Of a stretch of DNA of 34,172 nt, positions 23,810 through 32,681 are shown piece after piece (position 1 is the first letter of the stretch; every line of letters starts with the position of its first letter). This stretch comes from Bacillota bacterium (GTDB taxonomy: Bacteria; Bacillota; Clostridia; Clostridiales; Clostridiaceae). A program made the translations under genes and the position numbers. The notes under the pieces are model-generated. The model saw only the letters and a list, made by a program, of their open reading frames with translations. It was not told the origin of the DNA and did not search any database. The stretch covers positions 1 to 34,172 of the forward strand of contig JAEZKY010000037.1 of the NCBI GenBank assembly GCA_023435985.1, read 5' to 3'.

Positions 23810-24705
23810 TAGTTTCTACCTTCTATAATGGTTGCCCCCGCATTATCTAAAGATAACTCTAATATATTCCATTCCAATCCTTTTATTTTTAAAAATTCCC
23901 TAAGCTTATTGCTAAAGCGCTCATCCTTTTCGTCGATAATCGCCATGATTGTCGGACCTGCACCACTTAAGTAGCACCCCAATGCTCCTAATTCATAGCT
24001 CTTATTATACACCTCTTCAAAACCAGAAATCAATTTGCTTCTGTAATTTTGGTGAAAGGCATCTTTACATGCATACTTAATTAATTCATATTTTCCACTC
24101 GAAAAGCTTGCTACCATAAGAGCAGCTCTTGAAACATTATAAATCCCATCTTTTAAGCTTATTTCTTTAGGAAGTACACTTCTTGCTTTTGATGTGGATA
24201 ATCTAAAATCAGGAATTATAGAAATAAACTTAATCCCTTTTTTTACATCTACCTTATCATAGAAAGTTTTATTTTCATCAACTATTGCAACCACCATACC
24301 ACCAAGTAATGCTGGTGCAACATTATCTGGATGACCTTCAATTTCTACAGCCATCTGTAATAATTCTTCTCTTGAAAACCTTCGTCCTAAGATTTCATTT
24401 GCTCCTACTAGTCCCCCAACTATACATGTAGAGCTGCTTCCAAGACCTCTAGATACTGGTACATCTTGTTTTATTTCACTTATTTCAATTCCTTTTATTT
24501 TATAGCCCGCCTTATCAAAACAATATTTCATTGCTTGATATATTATATTACTTTCATTACAAAATTCTTCTGGCATTCCATTGAACTTCAAACCATCTTC
24601 CAATTCCTTAAATTCAAACTCATTATATAAGTTTAATGCTATACCTAAGGAGTCAAATCCAGGTCCCATATTAGCTGATGTAGCTGGTATTCTCACTTTT
24701 ATCAT
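23809..24705 (-). CDS. thrB: Homoserine kinase ThrB
   Basis: ThrB phosphorylates homoserine with ATP, the step before threonine synthase. The 298-residue GHMP kinase has the ATP-binding motif PVSRGLGSSST (83-93), the N-terminal RIPATSANMGPGFDSLGIAL, and the C-terminal GALGCYLSGAGPTIMAI motif. All hallmark motifs are intact. It lies 12 bases after thrC and overlaps the ACT gene by one base, all in one operon. Confidence 0.97.
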   Translation of the reverse strand: MIKVRIPATSANMGPGFDSLGIALNLYNEFEFKELEDGLKFNGMPEEFCNESNIIYQAMKYCFDKAGYKIKGIEISEIKQDVPVSRGLGSSSTCIVGGLVGANEILGRRFSREELLQMAVEIEGHPDNVAPALLGGMVVAIVDENKTFYDKVDVKKGIKFISIIPDFRLSTSKARSVLPKEISLKDGIYNVSRAALMVASFSSGKYELIKYACKDAFHQNYRSKLISGFEEVYNKSYELGALGCYLSGAGPTIMAIIDEKDERFSNKLREFLKIKGLEWNILELSLDNAGATIIEGRN

Positions 24706-24717
24706 ACGAATATTCCC

Positions 24718-26175
24718 CTATGCATTTAAGTAAGAAAGCAGAGCATTTTTCATCTCATTCTTATCCCATACTTCATCATAACGTACCTCAGCATTTTCCA
24801 AAATACTTAAGCTATCTGGCACTTTATTATCAGTTGCTTTTGATAATTCTTCCAATACCTTAAAATCATTTAATCCTTCTACATCAATGTTAAGCGCATT
24901 ACAAATGCTTCTTGGAAATTTGAATGGACTTGCCGTTGAAAGTATCAAAGCTGGTTTGTCATCCTTAGCGTCTCTTACATACTTCTCTTTAACAACATAT
25001 GCTACAGCAGTATGAGTATCCATTAAATACTTATCTTTTTCATAAACTTCTTTTATTGCTGCATATACTTCTTCAGTTGTTGCAAAATTTCCATAGAACT
25101 CTTCTATAAAGTTTTTTATTTTTTCATTTACTTCATAAATACCTTTTGTATTTAAATCCTTCATTAATTCACTGACAACTGCTGTATCCCTTCCGCTTGC
25201 TTCAAATAATAATCTTTCTAGATTTGATGAAACAAGTATATCCATTGATGGTGATTCCGTTAAAACAAGTTCTCTTTTCTTATCATATACTCCTGTTTCA
25301 AAGAAATCTGCTAAAACTTTGTTTTCATTTGATGCACAAATAAATTTATCTATTGGTAACCCCATTTGCTTAGCGTAGTATCCTGCTAAGATATTACCAA
25401 AATTTCCTGTTGGAACTACTACATTTATTGCATCATCTTTTTTTATTATTCCTTGATTTACTAAATTAAAGTATCCATAAAAATAATACACTATTTGAGG
25501 TACTAGTCTCCCAATGTTAATCGAGTTTGCTGATGATAAGATGAATCCCTTTTGAGCTAGCCCTGCTCTAAAATCATCATCTCCAAATATTTCTTTAACT
25601 CCAGTCTGAGCATCATCGAAATTGCCCTTTATTCCGATAACTTTGACATTGTTTCCTTCTTGACTTGACATTTGTCTCTCTTGAATCGCACTAACTCCAT
25701 TTTTAGGATAATAAACTACGACTCTAAAGCCTTCAACATTCTTAAACCCTTCAAGTGCAGCTTTTCCAGTATCTCCTGACGTTGCAGTAAGAATTGTTAT
25801 ATCCTCTTTAACCTCACAAATTTTCTTAGCCCTTTTCATAATTTGTGGTAAAAATAACAACGCTGCATCTTTAAATGCGCATGTAGGTCCATGATACAAT
25901 TCCAAAAAATTATTTTTCACTTCTACACTAAACCTATCATTATATGCATCATTAATCGCCCCTATTAATTCCGCATCATCAATGTCAGTGAAATACTCAT
26001 TGATAATTTTAAATGCTAACTCTTCATATTTGATGTGTGTATCCTGTTTCAGCTCATCATAAACCTTAGGAAATTCATCTGGAACATATAATCCTCCATC
26101 TTTAGAAATTCCATTAATTATCGCTTTAGCAGATAGTATGTCTTTTTCTAAACCTCTAGTACTTCTAAACTTCAT
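24718..26175 (-). CDS. thrC: Threonine synthase ThrC
   Basis: ThrC is a PLP enzyme that converts O-phosphohomoserine to threonine. At 485 residues it is the long form, as in E. coli and yeast. The N-terminus is MKFRSTRGLE, the PLP lysine is K102 in YHGPTCAFKDAA, and the phosphate-binding loop is TATSGDTGKAALEGF. SANSINIGRLVPQIVYYFYG is also typical. It is the first gene of the thr operon, with GAGGTGAG before the ATG. The upstream region holds an inverted repeat that overlaps a candidate promoter. Confidence 0.97.
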   Translation of the reverse strand: MKFRSTRGLEKDILSAKAIINGISKDGGLYVPDEFPKVYDELKQDTHIKYEELAFKIINEYFTDIDDAELIGAINDAYNDRFSVEVKNNFLELYHGPTCAFKDAALLFLPQIMKRAKKICEVKEDITILTATSGDTGKAALEGFKNVEGFRVVVYYPKNGVSAIQERQMSSQEGNNVKVIGIKGNFDDAQTGVKEIFGDDDFRAGLAQKGFILSSANSINIGRLVPQIVYYFYGYFNLVNQGIIKKDDAINVVVPTGNFGNILAGYYAKQMGLPIDKFICASNENKVLADFFETGVYDKKRELVLTESPSMDILVSSNLERLLFEASGRDTAVVSELMKDLNTKGIYEVNEKIKNFIEEFYGNFATTEEVYAAIKEVYEKDKYLMDTHTAVAYVVKEKYVRDAKDDKPALILSTASPFKFPRSICNALNIDVEGLNDFKVLEELSKATDNKVPDSLSILENAEVRYDEVWDKNEMKNALLSYLNA

Positions 26176-26257
26176 CTGATCTCACCTCAAAATTGTATTA
26201 AATATGAAAATATATTCCTCTTTTACTGACAAATTTAAATATATAAAAACATATTCC

Positions 26258-26325
26258 ACTTGTTATATATATTATCATGTATTTTATAGATATACAAGTG
26301 TTTTTCTGTAAAATACATGATAATA
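26258..26325 (-). promoter_or_regulatory. Inverted repeat and possible pseudoknot upstream of thrC
   Basis: The 20-base arms 26270-26289 and 26306-26325 match except for one G-U-compatible position. The 16-base loop holds CACTTGT (minus strand), which can pair with ACAAGTG at 26258-26264 beyond the stem. The order A-B-A'-B' is that of an H-type pseudoknot. The region also holds a possible promoter on the minus strand, TTGTAT-N17-TAATAT, so it may instead be a DNA operator. Confidence 0.45.
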
Positions 26326-26336
26326 TAATTATTTTT

Positions 26337-27275
26337 TTACATGTAAATGTTTAAAGGCATAATTTGAATCGCACATTCATTTATTCTCAAATTTGGACAC
26401 TTAGGTACAAATATATCATTTTTCTCTAAGCACTCTAAAAGAGGTTTACATTTTTCAAAAAATTTTTCATAGAACTCCTCTTGTCCTGTTTTTCTTAATA
26501 GACTTATGGAATCACATTCTTCAGTGCAAGTTTTAATCACTTTTCCAATAACCCTGCAAGGGCAATTTACAGTATCAAATATGTTATACCTATTATTCAT
26601 AAAATTTTCTTTATTTACAGTTAAAATTGCTGTTCCTTTTCCACTGTTCATTATTAAATCCAATGTATTGTTATATGTCAAAACACTTTTTACATATGTT
26701 AACATCTTCAAGAACATGGTAAAATTAATATTTCCAGGACAATTCTTAGCTAAATCATCTAGATATTCACTTCCAAATATAGATATTAAATTTATCAATG
26801 TATCAACAAAAGGCAGAATACCTTGATTTGTAACTGTCCCTCTAAGTTCTATTAAATCTCCTGGATATATATTATTATTCTCTATATCATTTTCAGTCTT
26901 ATGCTGCAAATGCTTATTTTCATCAAAATAATCAATTAAATTTCTATTTAATACAAAAGTAGTATAAGTAGTTTTAACCTGTCTTTCTTCTCGTATACAT
27001 TGCTTTGCATCTATGTCTTTATCCATATGATGACTTTCCATATTATTATTAGCATCTAATTTATTTTTATCCCTATATCCTTTTCTTTCAATTCTTGCAA
27101 TACTTCCCTGGTTAGAATTTTCTATTCTATCTCCTTCGTGCAATCCAGCCGATAATGTTCTATCAAAAGCCTTAGTATTAGTTATTGTTTCTATAAATCC
27201 TGTTAACACTAAAGAAGATAAATTTCTAACTAAATTTTCGTCTAAATAAACAAGTACATCAAAGGAATTATTCAT
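26337..27275 (-). CDS. Protein of unknown function (312 aa), possibly DUF6414-like
   Basis: I do not recognise it firmly. It begins FDVLVYLDENLVRNLSSLVL and may belong to DUF6414-type proteins; this is a weak impression. A charged variable part (about 50-95) is followed by KTTYTTFVLNRNLIDYFDEN and by NNIYPGDLIELRGTV, which could form a small beta domain. A helical part comes next. The C-terminal third has several cysteines (NCPCRVIGKV, KTCTEECDSIS, EKCKPLLEC, VPKCPNL) that might bind a metal. There is no signal peptide or membrane helix. A strong GGGAAGGAG site precedes the ATG. It precedes thrC on the same strand but is separated by the structured region. Confidence 0.6.
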   Translation of the reverse strand: MNNSFDVLVYLDENLVRNLSSLVLTGFIETITNTKAFDRTLSAGLHEGDRIENSNQGSIARIERKGYRDKNKLDANNNMESHHMDKDIDAKQCIREERQVKTTYTTFVLNRNLIDYFDENKHLQHKTENDIENNNIYPGDLIELRGTVTNQGILPFVDTLINLISIFGSEYLDDLAKNCPGNINFTMFLKMLTYVKSVLTYNNTLDLIMNSGKGTAILTVNKENFMNNRYNIFDTVNCPCRVIGKVIKTCTEECDSISLLRKTGQEEFYEKFFEKCKPLLECLEKNDIFVPKCPNLRINECAIQIMPLNIYM

Positions 27276-27658
27276 AAACGCTCCTTCCCTTCAAAAGGAT
27301 TACTAAATAAATGTTCTTCTTATATATTATTCATATTCATATCACCATAAAATATTATTTCTATTTTTATTCCGATATTTCCTAATTAATTACATAATTC
27401 TTACACTTAAAACTTTTTTAATTTCTTATGATATAATTTACTGTATAATTCTTTATTAATGTAGAAATTCTAATATAGTCTTTACTTTATTCTATTACAA
27501 CTTAATACGTAAACTGCTTTGATTTCTACGTTAGTAAATCACTTCTAGTAACACTCACATAAGAAAGGAGGATGCTAAGGCATATTTAAAAATATCAATA
27601 GTATGCCTAATTTTTGATAAACTATATAATTTCTAGTTTATTGCTAGCATATGTTTTA
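27276..27658. other. Divergent intergenic region with esterase leader
   Basis: This is the shared upstream region of the unknown gene (minus) and the esterase (plus). A TATAAT at 27444-27449 could be a plus-strand -10 box. A strong GGAGG (27567-27571) is followed almost at once by ATGCTAAGGCATATTTAA, a 5-codon frame. That frame runs into a hairpin AGGCATA (27578-27584) / TATGCCT (27602-27608) followed by AATTTTTG. The hairpin is placed like an attenuator. Confidence 0.45.
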
Positions 27659-28633
27659 ATGAAGAAATTTTTCAAAAGATCATTTTTGATTCTTATTGCT
27701 GTAACTATTATCTTTTCTATAATATTTCGTACACGAATTATGTTTTGCTACAGAATTGCAGATAAATATATTGCTTTAAAAAATAATCAATGGAACTTAC
27801 AACTAACTAATCCCCCAAAATTATCAAACTCTATAACTTATAAAGATGTTGTATATAAAAACACTAATAACGTTCCCTTAAAATTAGATATTTATGAACC
27901 AATAAATCAAATATATAAGTCTTCACCTGTACTCTTATATGTTCATGGTGGAAGCTTTGTTTATGGCGATAAAAATATTCCGGATACTTTAAGCCCAATA
28001 TTAGATACATTCCGAGAACAAGGTTATACAATCATAAGCACTTCCTATGAACTTATGAAAGATAAAGAAAATTTCAACAAACAGATTTGCGATATTAAGG
28101 ATACCATTAGATGGATCTATAAAAATAAGTTAACTTATAATTTCAATACAAGCGAAATAGGAATTATCGGTATTTCATCAGGTGCTCATCTTTCACTTAT
28201 GGCAAGCTATAGTGGCGAGAATGAATTTGTAGATGATAAAGACTTGAGTAATTATCCTTCAAAAATCAAGTATTTAATTGATTTTGCAGGCCCAACTGAT
28301 TTAAGCCTTTTAAATACTAGTAATTTAAATTATGATCTCTCAAAAATATTTTCTTCAATTTCAAATAAAGAAGAGGTAATCAAAAAATATAATCCTATAA
28401 ACTATGTTAATAAATCAATTCCAAATACATTGATAATACATAGCAATTTTGACCCCACAGTTCCTTATGAAAGCTCAAAGGAACTTTATGATGCAGGTGT
28501 AAAAGTACATGCTGGCATTAAGCTAATCACTCTAAATAGCAGTGTTCATGATGTATCAAGTATTTCAAATAACGATATAACTTCAATTTCCAAAGGATTG
28601 TTGGAATTTGTAATATTCAATTCTCCTCTATGA
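27659..28633 (+). CDS. Membrane-anchored alpha/beta hydrolase (esterase/lipase family)
   Basis: The chosen ATG gives 324 residues. An N-terminal anchor (MKKFFKRSFLILIAVTIIFS) precedes an extracytoplasmic hydrolase domain. The oxyanion motif is YVHGGSFVYGD (HGG at 96-98). The nucleophile is S173 in GISSGAHLSL, the acid lies in HSNFDPTVPYESS, and the His is in NSSVHDVSS; the triad is complete. The family includes carboxylesterases and BD-FAE-type feruloyl/acetyl esterases, so hemicellulose side chains are a possible substrate; this is inference. The frame is open from a TTG at 27614 (339 residues). No start in this region has a good ribosome binding site, which is unusual for this window. Confidence 0.8.
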   Translation: MKKFFKRSFLILIAVTIIFSIIFRTRIMFCYRIADKYIALKNNQWNLQLTNPPKLSNSITYKDVVYKNTNNVPLKLDIYEPINQIYKSSPVLLYVHGGSFVYGDKNIPDTLSPILDTFREQGYTIISTSYELMKDKENFNKQICDIKDTIRWIYKNKLTYNFNTSEIGIIGISSGAHLSLMASYSGENEFVDDKDLSNYPSKIKYLIDFAGPTDLSLLNTSNLNYDLSKIFSSISNKEEVIKKYNPINYVNKSIPNTLIIHSNFDPTVPYESSKELYDAGVKVHAGIKLITLNSSVHDVSSISNNDITSISKGLLEFVIFNSPL

Positions 28634-28674
28634 TATTTTTATTCAATTTAATGCACATGAAAATAAATAACAGG

Positions 28675-28698
28675 TTCAAGGTTGCCTTGAATATTTTT
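28675..28698 (+). terminator. Terminator of the esterase gene
   Basis: TTCAAGG / CCTTGAA with a 3-base loop is followed by TATTTTTC on the plus strand, 41 bases after the esterase stop. Confidence 0.8.
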
Positions 28699-28745
28699 CA
28701 TCCTGCAAGGATTTAATTGTGCCTAAATACTTATATGTTAAAATA

Positions 28746-28776
28746 AAGGATGAAATTTCTTTAAAATTTCATCCTT
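28746..28776. terminator. Terminator of the DUF3867 gene
   Basis: AAGGATGAAATTT / AAATTTCATCCTT, a 13-base-pair stem with a 5-base loop, is followed on the minus strand by TATTTTAA. It separates convergent genes. Confidence 0.85.
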
Positions 28777-28789
28777 AACAATTTATCTA

Positions 28790-29341
28790 TTAATATTCAT
28801 AGTTTTTTATATTTTCGCATAAGACTATATTTATTTTTTTATCCTCTATTACTTTCTTATACGAGCATAAAAATTCATTTAATTCATTATCATTTAAATC
28901 TATACTCTTTTCACTTGCTAATATGACATCACTTTTTTCTATAAGTACTTTCAAATCATTTTTATCATTTTTTATGAAGTACTCAGACATAACCTTATTT
29001 GCCATCCTGCTTTTATACTTTTCTTGAAAACTCATATTCTTCTTCATAGTATCATAATTTGAATTATCAATACTTAATCCTGGAATCTTAAACTGCTCCT
29101 CTATCATAGAAGGATCTACTCCATATCTCTCCAAAAACTTCTTTTGTATATTAATTAATTTGTCTTGAGATATATTGTTTTCCTCCATATAAGTCATTAT
29201 ATTTTTGGAAAATTCAGCCATGTTCATTTTTCCTTCAGCCAATTTATAATACATAGAATATATATAATCTTCAAACTTATCTACATCTTTGTCTTTAACT
29301 TTATTCTTTAACTCATTAAAATCTATAATCTTATCAGACAT
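28790..29341 (-). CDS. DUF3867 family protein
   Basis: This is a 183-residue hydrophilic, mainly helical protein of a clostridial family without known function. The family start MSDKIIDFNELKNKV is directly preceded by AAGGAGAGG, so the ATG at 29339-29341 is used; the longer frame to 29377 includes the ribosome binding site region. Recognisable parts are KFEDYIYSMYYKLAEGKMNM and YMEENNISQDKLINIQKKF. There are no cysteine motifs, signal or membrane segments. It lies after queH with a 100-base gap and is followed by its own terminator. Confidence 0.8.
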   Translation of the reverse strand: MSDKIIDFNELKNKVKDKDVDKFEDYIYSMYYKLAEGKMNMAEFSKNIMTYMEENNISQDKLINIQKKFLERYGVDPSMIEEQFKIPGLSIDNSNYDTMKKNMSFQEKYKSRMANKVMSEYFIKNDKNDLKVLIEKSDVILASEKSIDLNDNELNEFLCSYKKVIEDKKINIVLCENIKNYEY

Positions 29342-29441
29342 ATTAATCCTCTCCTTTATACTATTATATAATAACAAGTATTTATCTGTTGTAAATTTTT
29401 TATTACATTTAATGCATAAGAAAAAATGATCATTGCCTAAT

Positions 29442-30077
29442 TCATTCTTTATTCATTTGTGATCTTTCATTTTTTGAAAATACGCAGCCACAATAATCTT
29501 GTCTATATAAATTGTATTCATTTGAAAGTTCTATGGAACGTTTATAACCTTCTTTTTTTTTGAAATCTGAATACAAATATTTTATATTATATTCTGTACC
29601 TAATTTTTGGCCTATTTCATTTAGTTTTTGTGCATTCTTATGAGGACTTATCGATAATGTTGTTGTAAAATAATCATAACCTTTATCTTTAGCTATAGCA
29701 GCTGCCTCTTTAAGTCTTAATTCATAGCACTTAAAGCATCTCGTGCCGCCTTCCCTTTCGTTTTCTAATCCTTTAGATATTTCATAGAAATTTTCAGTAT
29801 CGTATTTTCCCTCAATAAAATCTATTTCATGCTCAACTTTAAGCTCTGAAATAAATCTTTTTTGTTCTACTACTCTTCTTGAATATTCCTCTAAAGGATA
29901 AATATTGGGATTATAAAAGAAAATCGTTATTTTAAAATATTTTGATAAATATTCTAATACATAGCTGCTACATGGTGCACAGCAGCTATGTAACAATAAT
30001 CTTGGAACCTTTTTATCTTTCACTAAATTTTCTATTAGTGAATCCAATCCCTTTTGGTAATTAATTTTATTCATCAT
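29442..30077 (-). CDS. queH: Epoxyqueuosine reductase QueH
   Basis: QueH reduces epoxyqueuosine to queuosine in tRNA anticodons and is the non-orthologous replacement of QueG. The 211-residue protein has the conserved cysteine sets: LLHSCCAPCSSYVLEYL near the N-terminus, GGTRCFKCYELRL in the middle, and YRQDYCGCVFS at the end. These bind an Fe-S cluster and a second metal in the family. FFYNPNIYPLEEY and TTLSISPHKN are also typical. Two adjacent ATGs (30075-30077 and 30072-30074) are possible starts behind AAAGGA. No other queuosine genes lie in the window. Confidence 0.94.
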   Translation of the reverse strand: MMNKINYQKGLDSLIENLVKDKKVPRLLLHSCCAPCSSYVLEYLSKYFKITIFFYNPNIYPLEEYSRRVVEQKRFISELKVEHEIDFIEGKYDTENFYEISKGLENEREGGTRCFKCYELRLKEAAAIAKDKGYDYFTTTLSISPHKNAQKLNEIGQKLGTEYNIKYLYSDFKKKEGYKRSIELSNEYNLYRQDYCGCVFSKNERSQMNKE

Positions 30078-30164
30078 AATCCATTCCTTTAATATTACGG
30101 ACCTCTCCTTAAAAAAGTATAGTCCACAATCTCTTTAACTATTCTTAGTCTATATAAATTTTCA

Positions 30165-31457
30165 CTATTTATTACGACTTTCGTTAATTGCAAATTCTTC
30201 GAAGGCATTTAAAAATCTATCAATATGGCTTTCTTCATGTTTTGCACTTAAAAATACTGCTTCAAATTGAGATGGTGCTATATTTATTCCTTTTCTTATC
30301 ATGTGCTCAAAATATCTATTAAATCTTTCTACATTACATTTCTTAACATCTTCGTAAGTTCTAACTTCCTCCAAGTCAGTAAAAAATATTGTCATCATAC
30401 CTCCAACTCTGTTCATTACAATTGGAAGATTGTATTTTTTTGATATCTTTACTACCCCTTCTTGAAGCTTTGCTCCTATTTTTTCAATATGATCATAATA
30501 ATTTAAATTATTTTTTAATTTATTTAAAGTTGCAAGTCCTGCTGCCATGACTATTGGATTTCCAGACATTGTTCCTGCTTGATATACCCCACCAAGTGGT
30601 GATAATTTTTCCATTATTTCTCGTCTTCCGCCATAAGCTCCACATGGAAGTCCGCCTCCCATAATCTTAGCGTATGTAATCAAATCTGGTTTAACATTAA
30701 ACAAAGCCTGTGCGCCTTTAAATGTAACTCTAAATCCATTCATTACCTCATCAAATATTAATAACGCTCCATATTGTGTACAAAGATCTCTTAATGTCTC
30801 CATAAAATCATCTTCTGCTTTTATTACTCCCATATTCCCTGCAACTGGTTCAATAATGACACCTGCTATTTCATTTCCATACTTCTCAAATAATTCTGTA
30901 ATTTGCTTTTTATCATTATATATACCTATTAATGTATTCTCTATGCTTTCATTTGGGACACCAAGTGAACCTGGAATTCCTCCTGTCATTACTCCAGAGC
31001 CAGCTTCGATTAAAAATCCATCAAAATGTCCATGATAGCACCCTGCAAATTTCACTATTCTCTTTCTATTAGTATATCCTCTTGCAAGCTTTACTGCACT
31101 CATAGTTGCCTCTGTACCAGAGTTAACCATTCTAATCATTTCAACATTGTCTAAATTAGTACACATAAACTTAGCTAAGTCTAATTCTAATTTTGTTGGT
31201 GCTCCAAAAGCTAGAGCTTCTAAGCTTATTTTTTGAATAGCCTCTACAACATCATCATCGCAATGTCCAAGAATTAGCGGCCCCCAAGCTAAAACAAAAT
31301 CAATATACTCGTTATCTTCTTCATCTTTAATTATTACACCTTTTCCAGACTTTATAACTGGAGGGTTTAATTTAACACCTTTAAATGCTCTAACTGGGCT
31401 ATTAACTCCACCTGGCATATATTTTTCTGATTCTTTAAATATTTCAAGGTTTTTCAT
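30165..31457 (-). CDS. hemL: Glutamate-1-semialdehyde 2,1-aminomutase HemL
   Basis: HemL makes 5-aminolevulinate from glutamate-1-semialdehyde in the C5 pathway of tetrapyrrole synthesis. The 430-residue PLP enzyme has the lysine K264 in YAKIMGGGLPCGAYGG, MVNSGTEATMSAVKLARG, and IFDEVMNGFRV. The N-terminal MPGGVNSPVRAFKGV is the family signature. It is the last gene of the heme/cobalamin cluster here, 31 bases after hemB, with a GGAGG site. I see no clear terminator between it and queH, so read-through is possible. Confidence 0.97.
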   Translation of the reverse strand: MKNLEIFKESEKYMPGGVNSPVRAFKGVKLNPPVIKSGKGVIIKDEEDNEYIDFVLAWGPLILGHCDDDVVEAIQKISLEALAFGAPTKLELDLAKFMCTNLDNVEMIRMVNSGTEATMSAVKLARGYTNRKRIVKFAGCYHGHFDGFLIEAGSGVMTGGIPGSLGVPNESIENTLIGIYNDKKQITELFEKYGNEIAGVIIEPVAGNMGVIKAEDDFMETLRDLCTQYGALLIFDEVMNGFRVTFKGAQALFNVKPDLITYAKIMGGGLPCGAYGGRREIMEKLSPLGGVYQAGTMSGNPIVMAAGLATLNKLKNNLNYYDHIEKIGAKLQEGVVKISKKYNLPIVMNRVGGMMTIFFTDLEEVRTYEDVKKCNVERFNRYFEHMIRKGINIAPSQFEAVFLSAKHEESHIDRFLNAFEEFAINESRNK

Positions 31458-31494
31458 GTCTTTTCCTCCTTGGGCTTACATTATTTATATATAT

Positions 31495-32463
31495 TTATCG
31501 TCCATTTAAAATTTTTGATGCTTCTAATGCATGATAGGTAATAATTATATCAGCTCCAGCTCTCTTAATTGAAGTTAGAGTTTCCATCATTACTCTCTCC
31601 TCATCAATAAGCCCAAGTTTTCCTGCTGCTTTAATCATAGCATATTCTCCACTTACATTATATGCTACAAGCGGCATATTAAAGTTTTCTCTGCAATCTC
31701 TTATTATATCTAAATAAGAAAGCGCTGGCTTAACCATAATGAAATCCGCTCCTTCTTCTATATCCATTTGTGTTTCCCGAAGAGCTTCCATTCTATTAGC
31801 CGGATCCATTTGATATGTTTTTCTATCTCCAAATTGTGGTGCAGAATTTGCCGCATCTCTAAATGGTCCATAATATGCAGAGCAATATTTTGCTGAGTAA
31901 CTCATTATACTGATATTTTTAAATCCATTTTCATCTAATGCTTTTCTTATAGCTCCAATTCTTCCATCCATCATATCAGATGGTGCAATTATATCTACTC
32001 CTGCTTTAGCATGAGATACAGATATTTTAGCTAGATATTCTAAAGTTTCATCATTATCTACATATTCATCATGAATTATTCCACAGTGGCCATGAGAAGT
32101 ATACTCACACATACAAACATCTGTTATGACAAGCATGTCTTTGTCTAGCTTTTTGATCTCTCTTATTGCTTGTTGAACAATTCCATTATCATTATAAGCC
32201 TCTGACCCACATTCATCTTTATGATCTGGTATTCCAAAAAGCAATACTCCTGCAATATCAGCTTCCTGAATATCTTTAATTATTTCATGTAATCTATCAA
32301 TAGAAAAATGATAATTTCCTGGCAATGAAGAAATTTCATTCTTTATATTATTTCCTTCCACAACAAAAATAGGATAAATAAAATCCTTTGAATTTAATAT
32401 TGTTTCTCTAACCATATCACGAATGGCTGGATTTACTCTAAGTCTTCTTCCTCTTTTAATCAT
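31495..32463 (-). CDS. hemB: Delta-aminolevulinic acid dehydratase HemB (zinc type)
   Basis: HemB condenses two 5-aminolevulinates to porphobilinogen. With the ATG at 32461-32463 it has 322 residues. The zinc site DVCMCEYTSHGHCG is of the Cys-rich type, so the enzyme is zinc- rather than magnesium-dependent. The two active-site lysines lie in SYSAKYCSAYYGPFRDA and FIMVKPALSY. A GTG at 32481 would extend the frame by 6 codons but is part of the GTGGAGG ribosome binding site; the ATG is 11 bases after GGAGG. It lies about 220 bases after cobA-hemD, in a gap without a clear terminator. Confidence 0.96.
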   Translation of the reverse strand: MIKRGRRLRVNPAIRDMVRETILNSKDFIYPIFVVEGNNIKNEISSLPGNYHFSIDRLHEIIKDIQEADIAGVLLFGIPDHKDECGSEAYNDNGIVQQAIREIKKLDKDMLVITDVCMCEYTSHGHCGIIHDEYVDNDETLEYLAKISVSHAKAGVDIIAPSDMMDGRIGAIRKALDENGFKNISIMSYSAKYCSAYYGPFRDAANSAPQFGDRKTYQMDPANRMEALRETQMDIEEGADFIMVKPALSYLDIIRDCRENFNMPLVAYNVSGEYAMIKAAGKLGLIDEERVMMETLTSIKRAGADIIITYHALEASKILNGR

Positions 32464-32681
32464 AACAATACATACCTCCACTAATTCAGTTCACAGCTCG
32501 CAAATATCAATTAACAGTTTCAAATGAAAATCCATGTTTACAAATATAAACTTATACATTCACTTTTCTTTTAAAATCTCTAAATTAATCTCTTTCACTT
32601 GCATAACTCTTCCAATTTCCATTTATATTTATGATTACTTTCAAGTAATACTTTAATCTTTTTATTATTAACTTCTAATTA

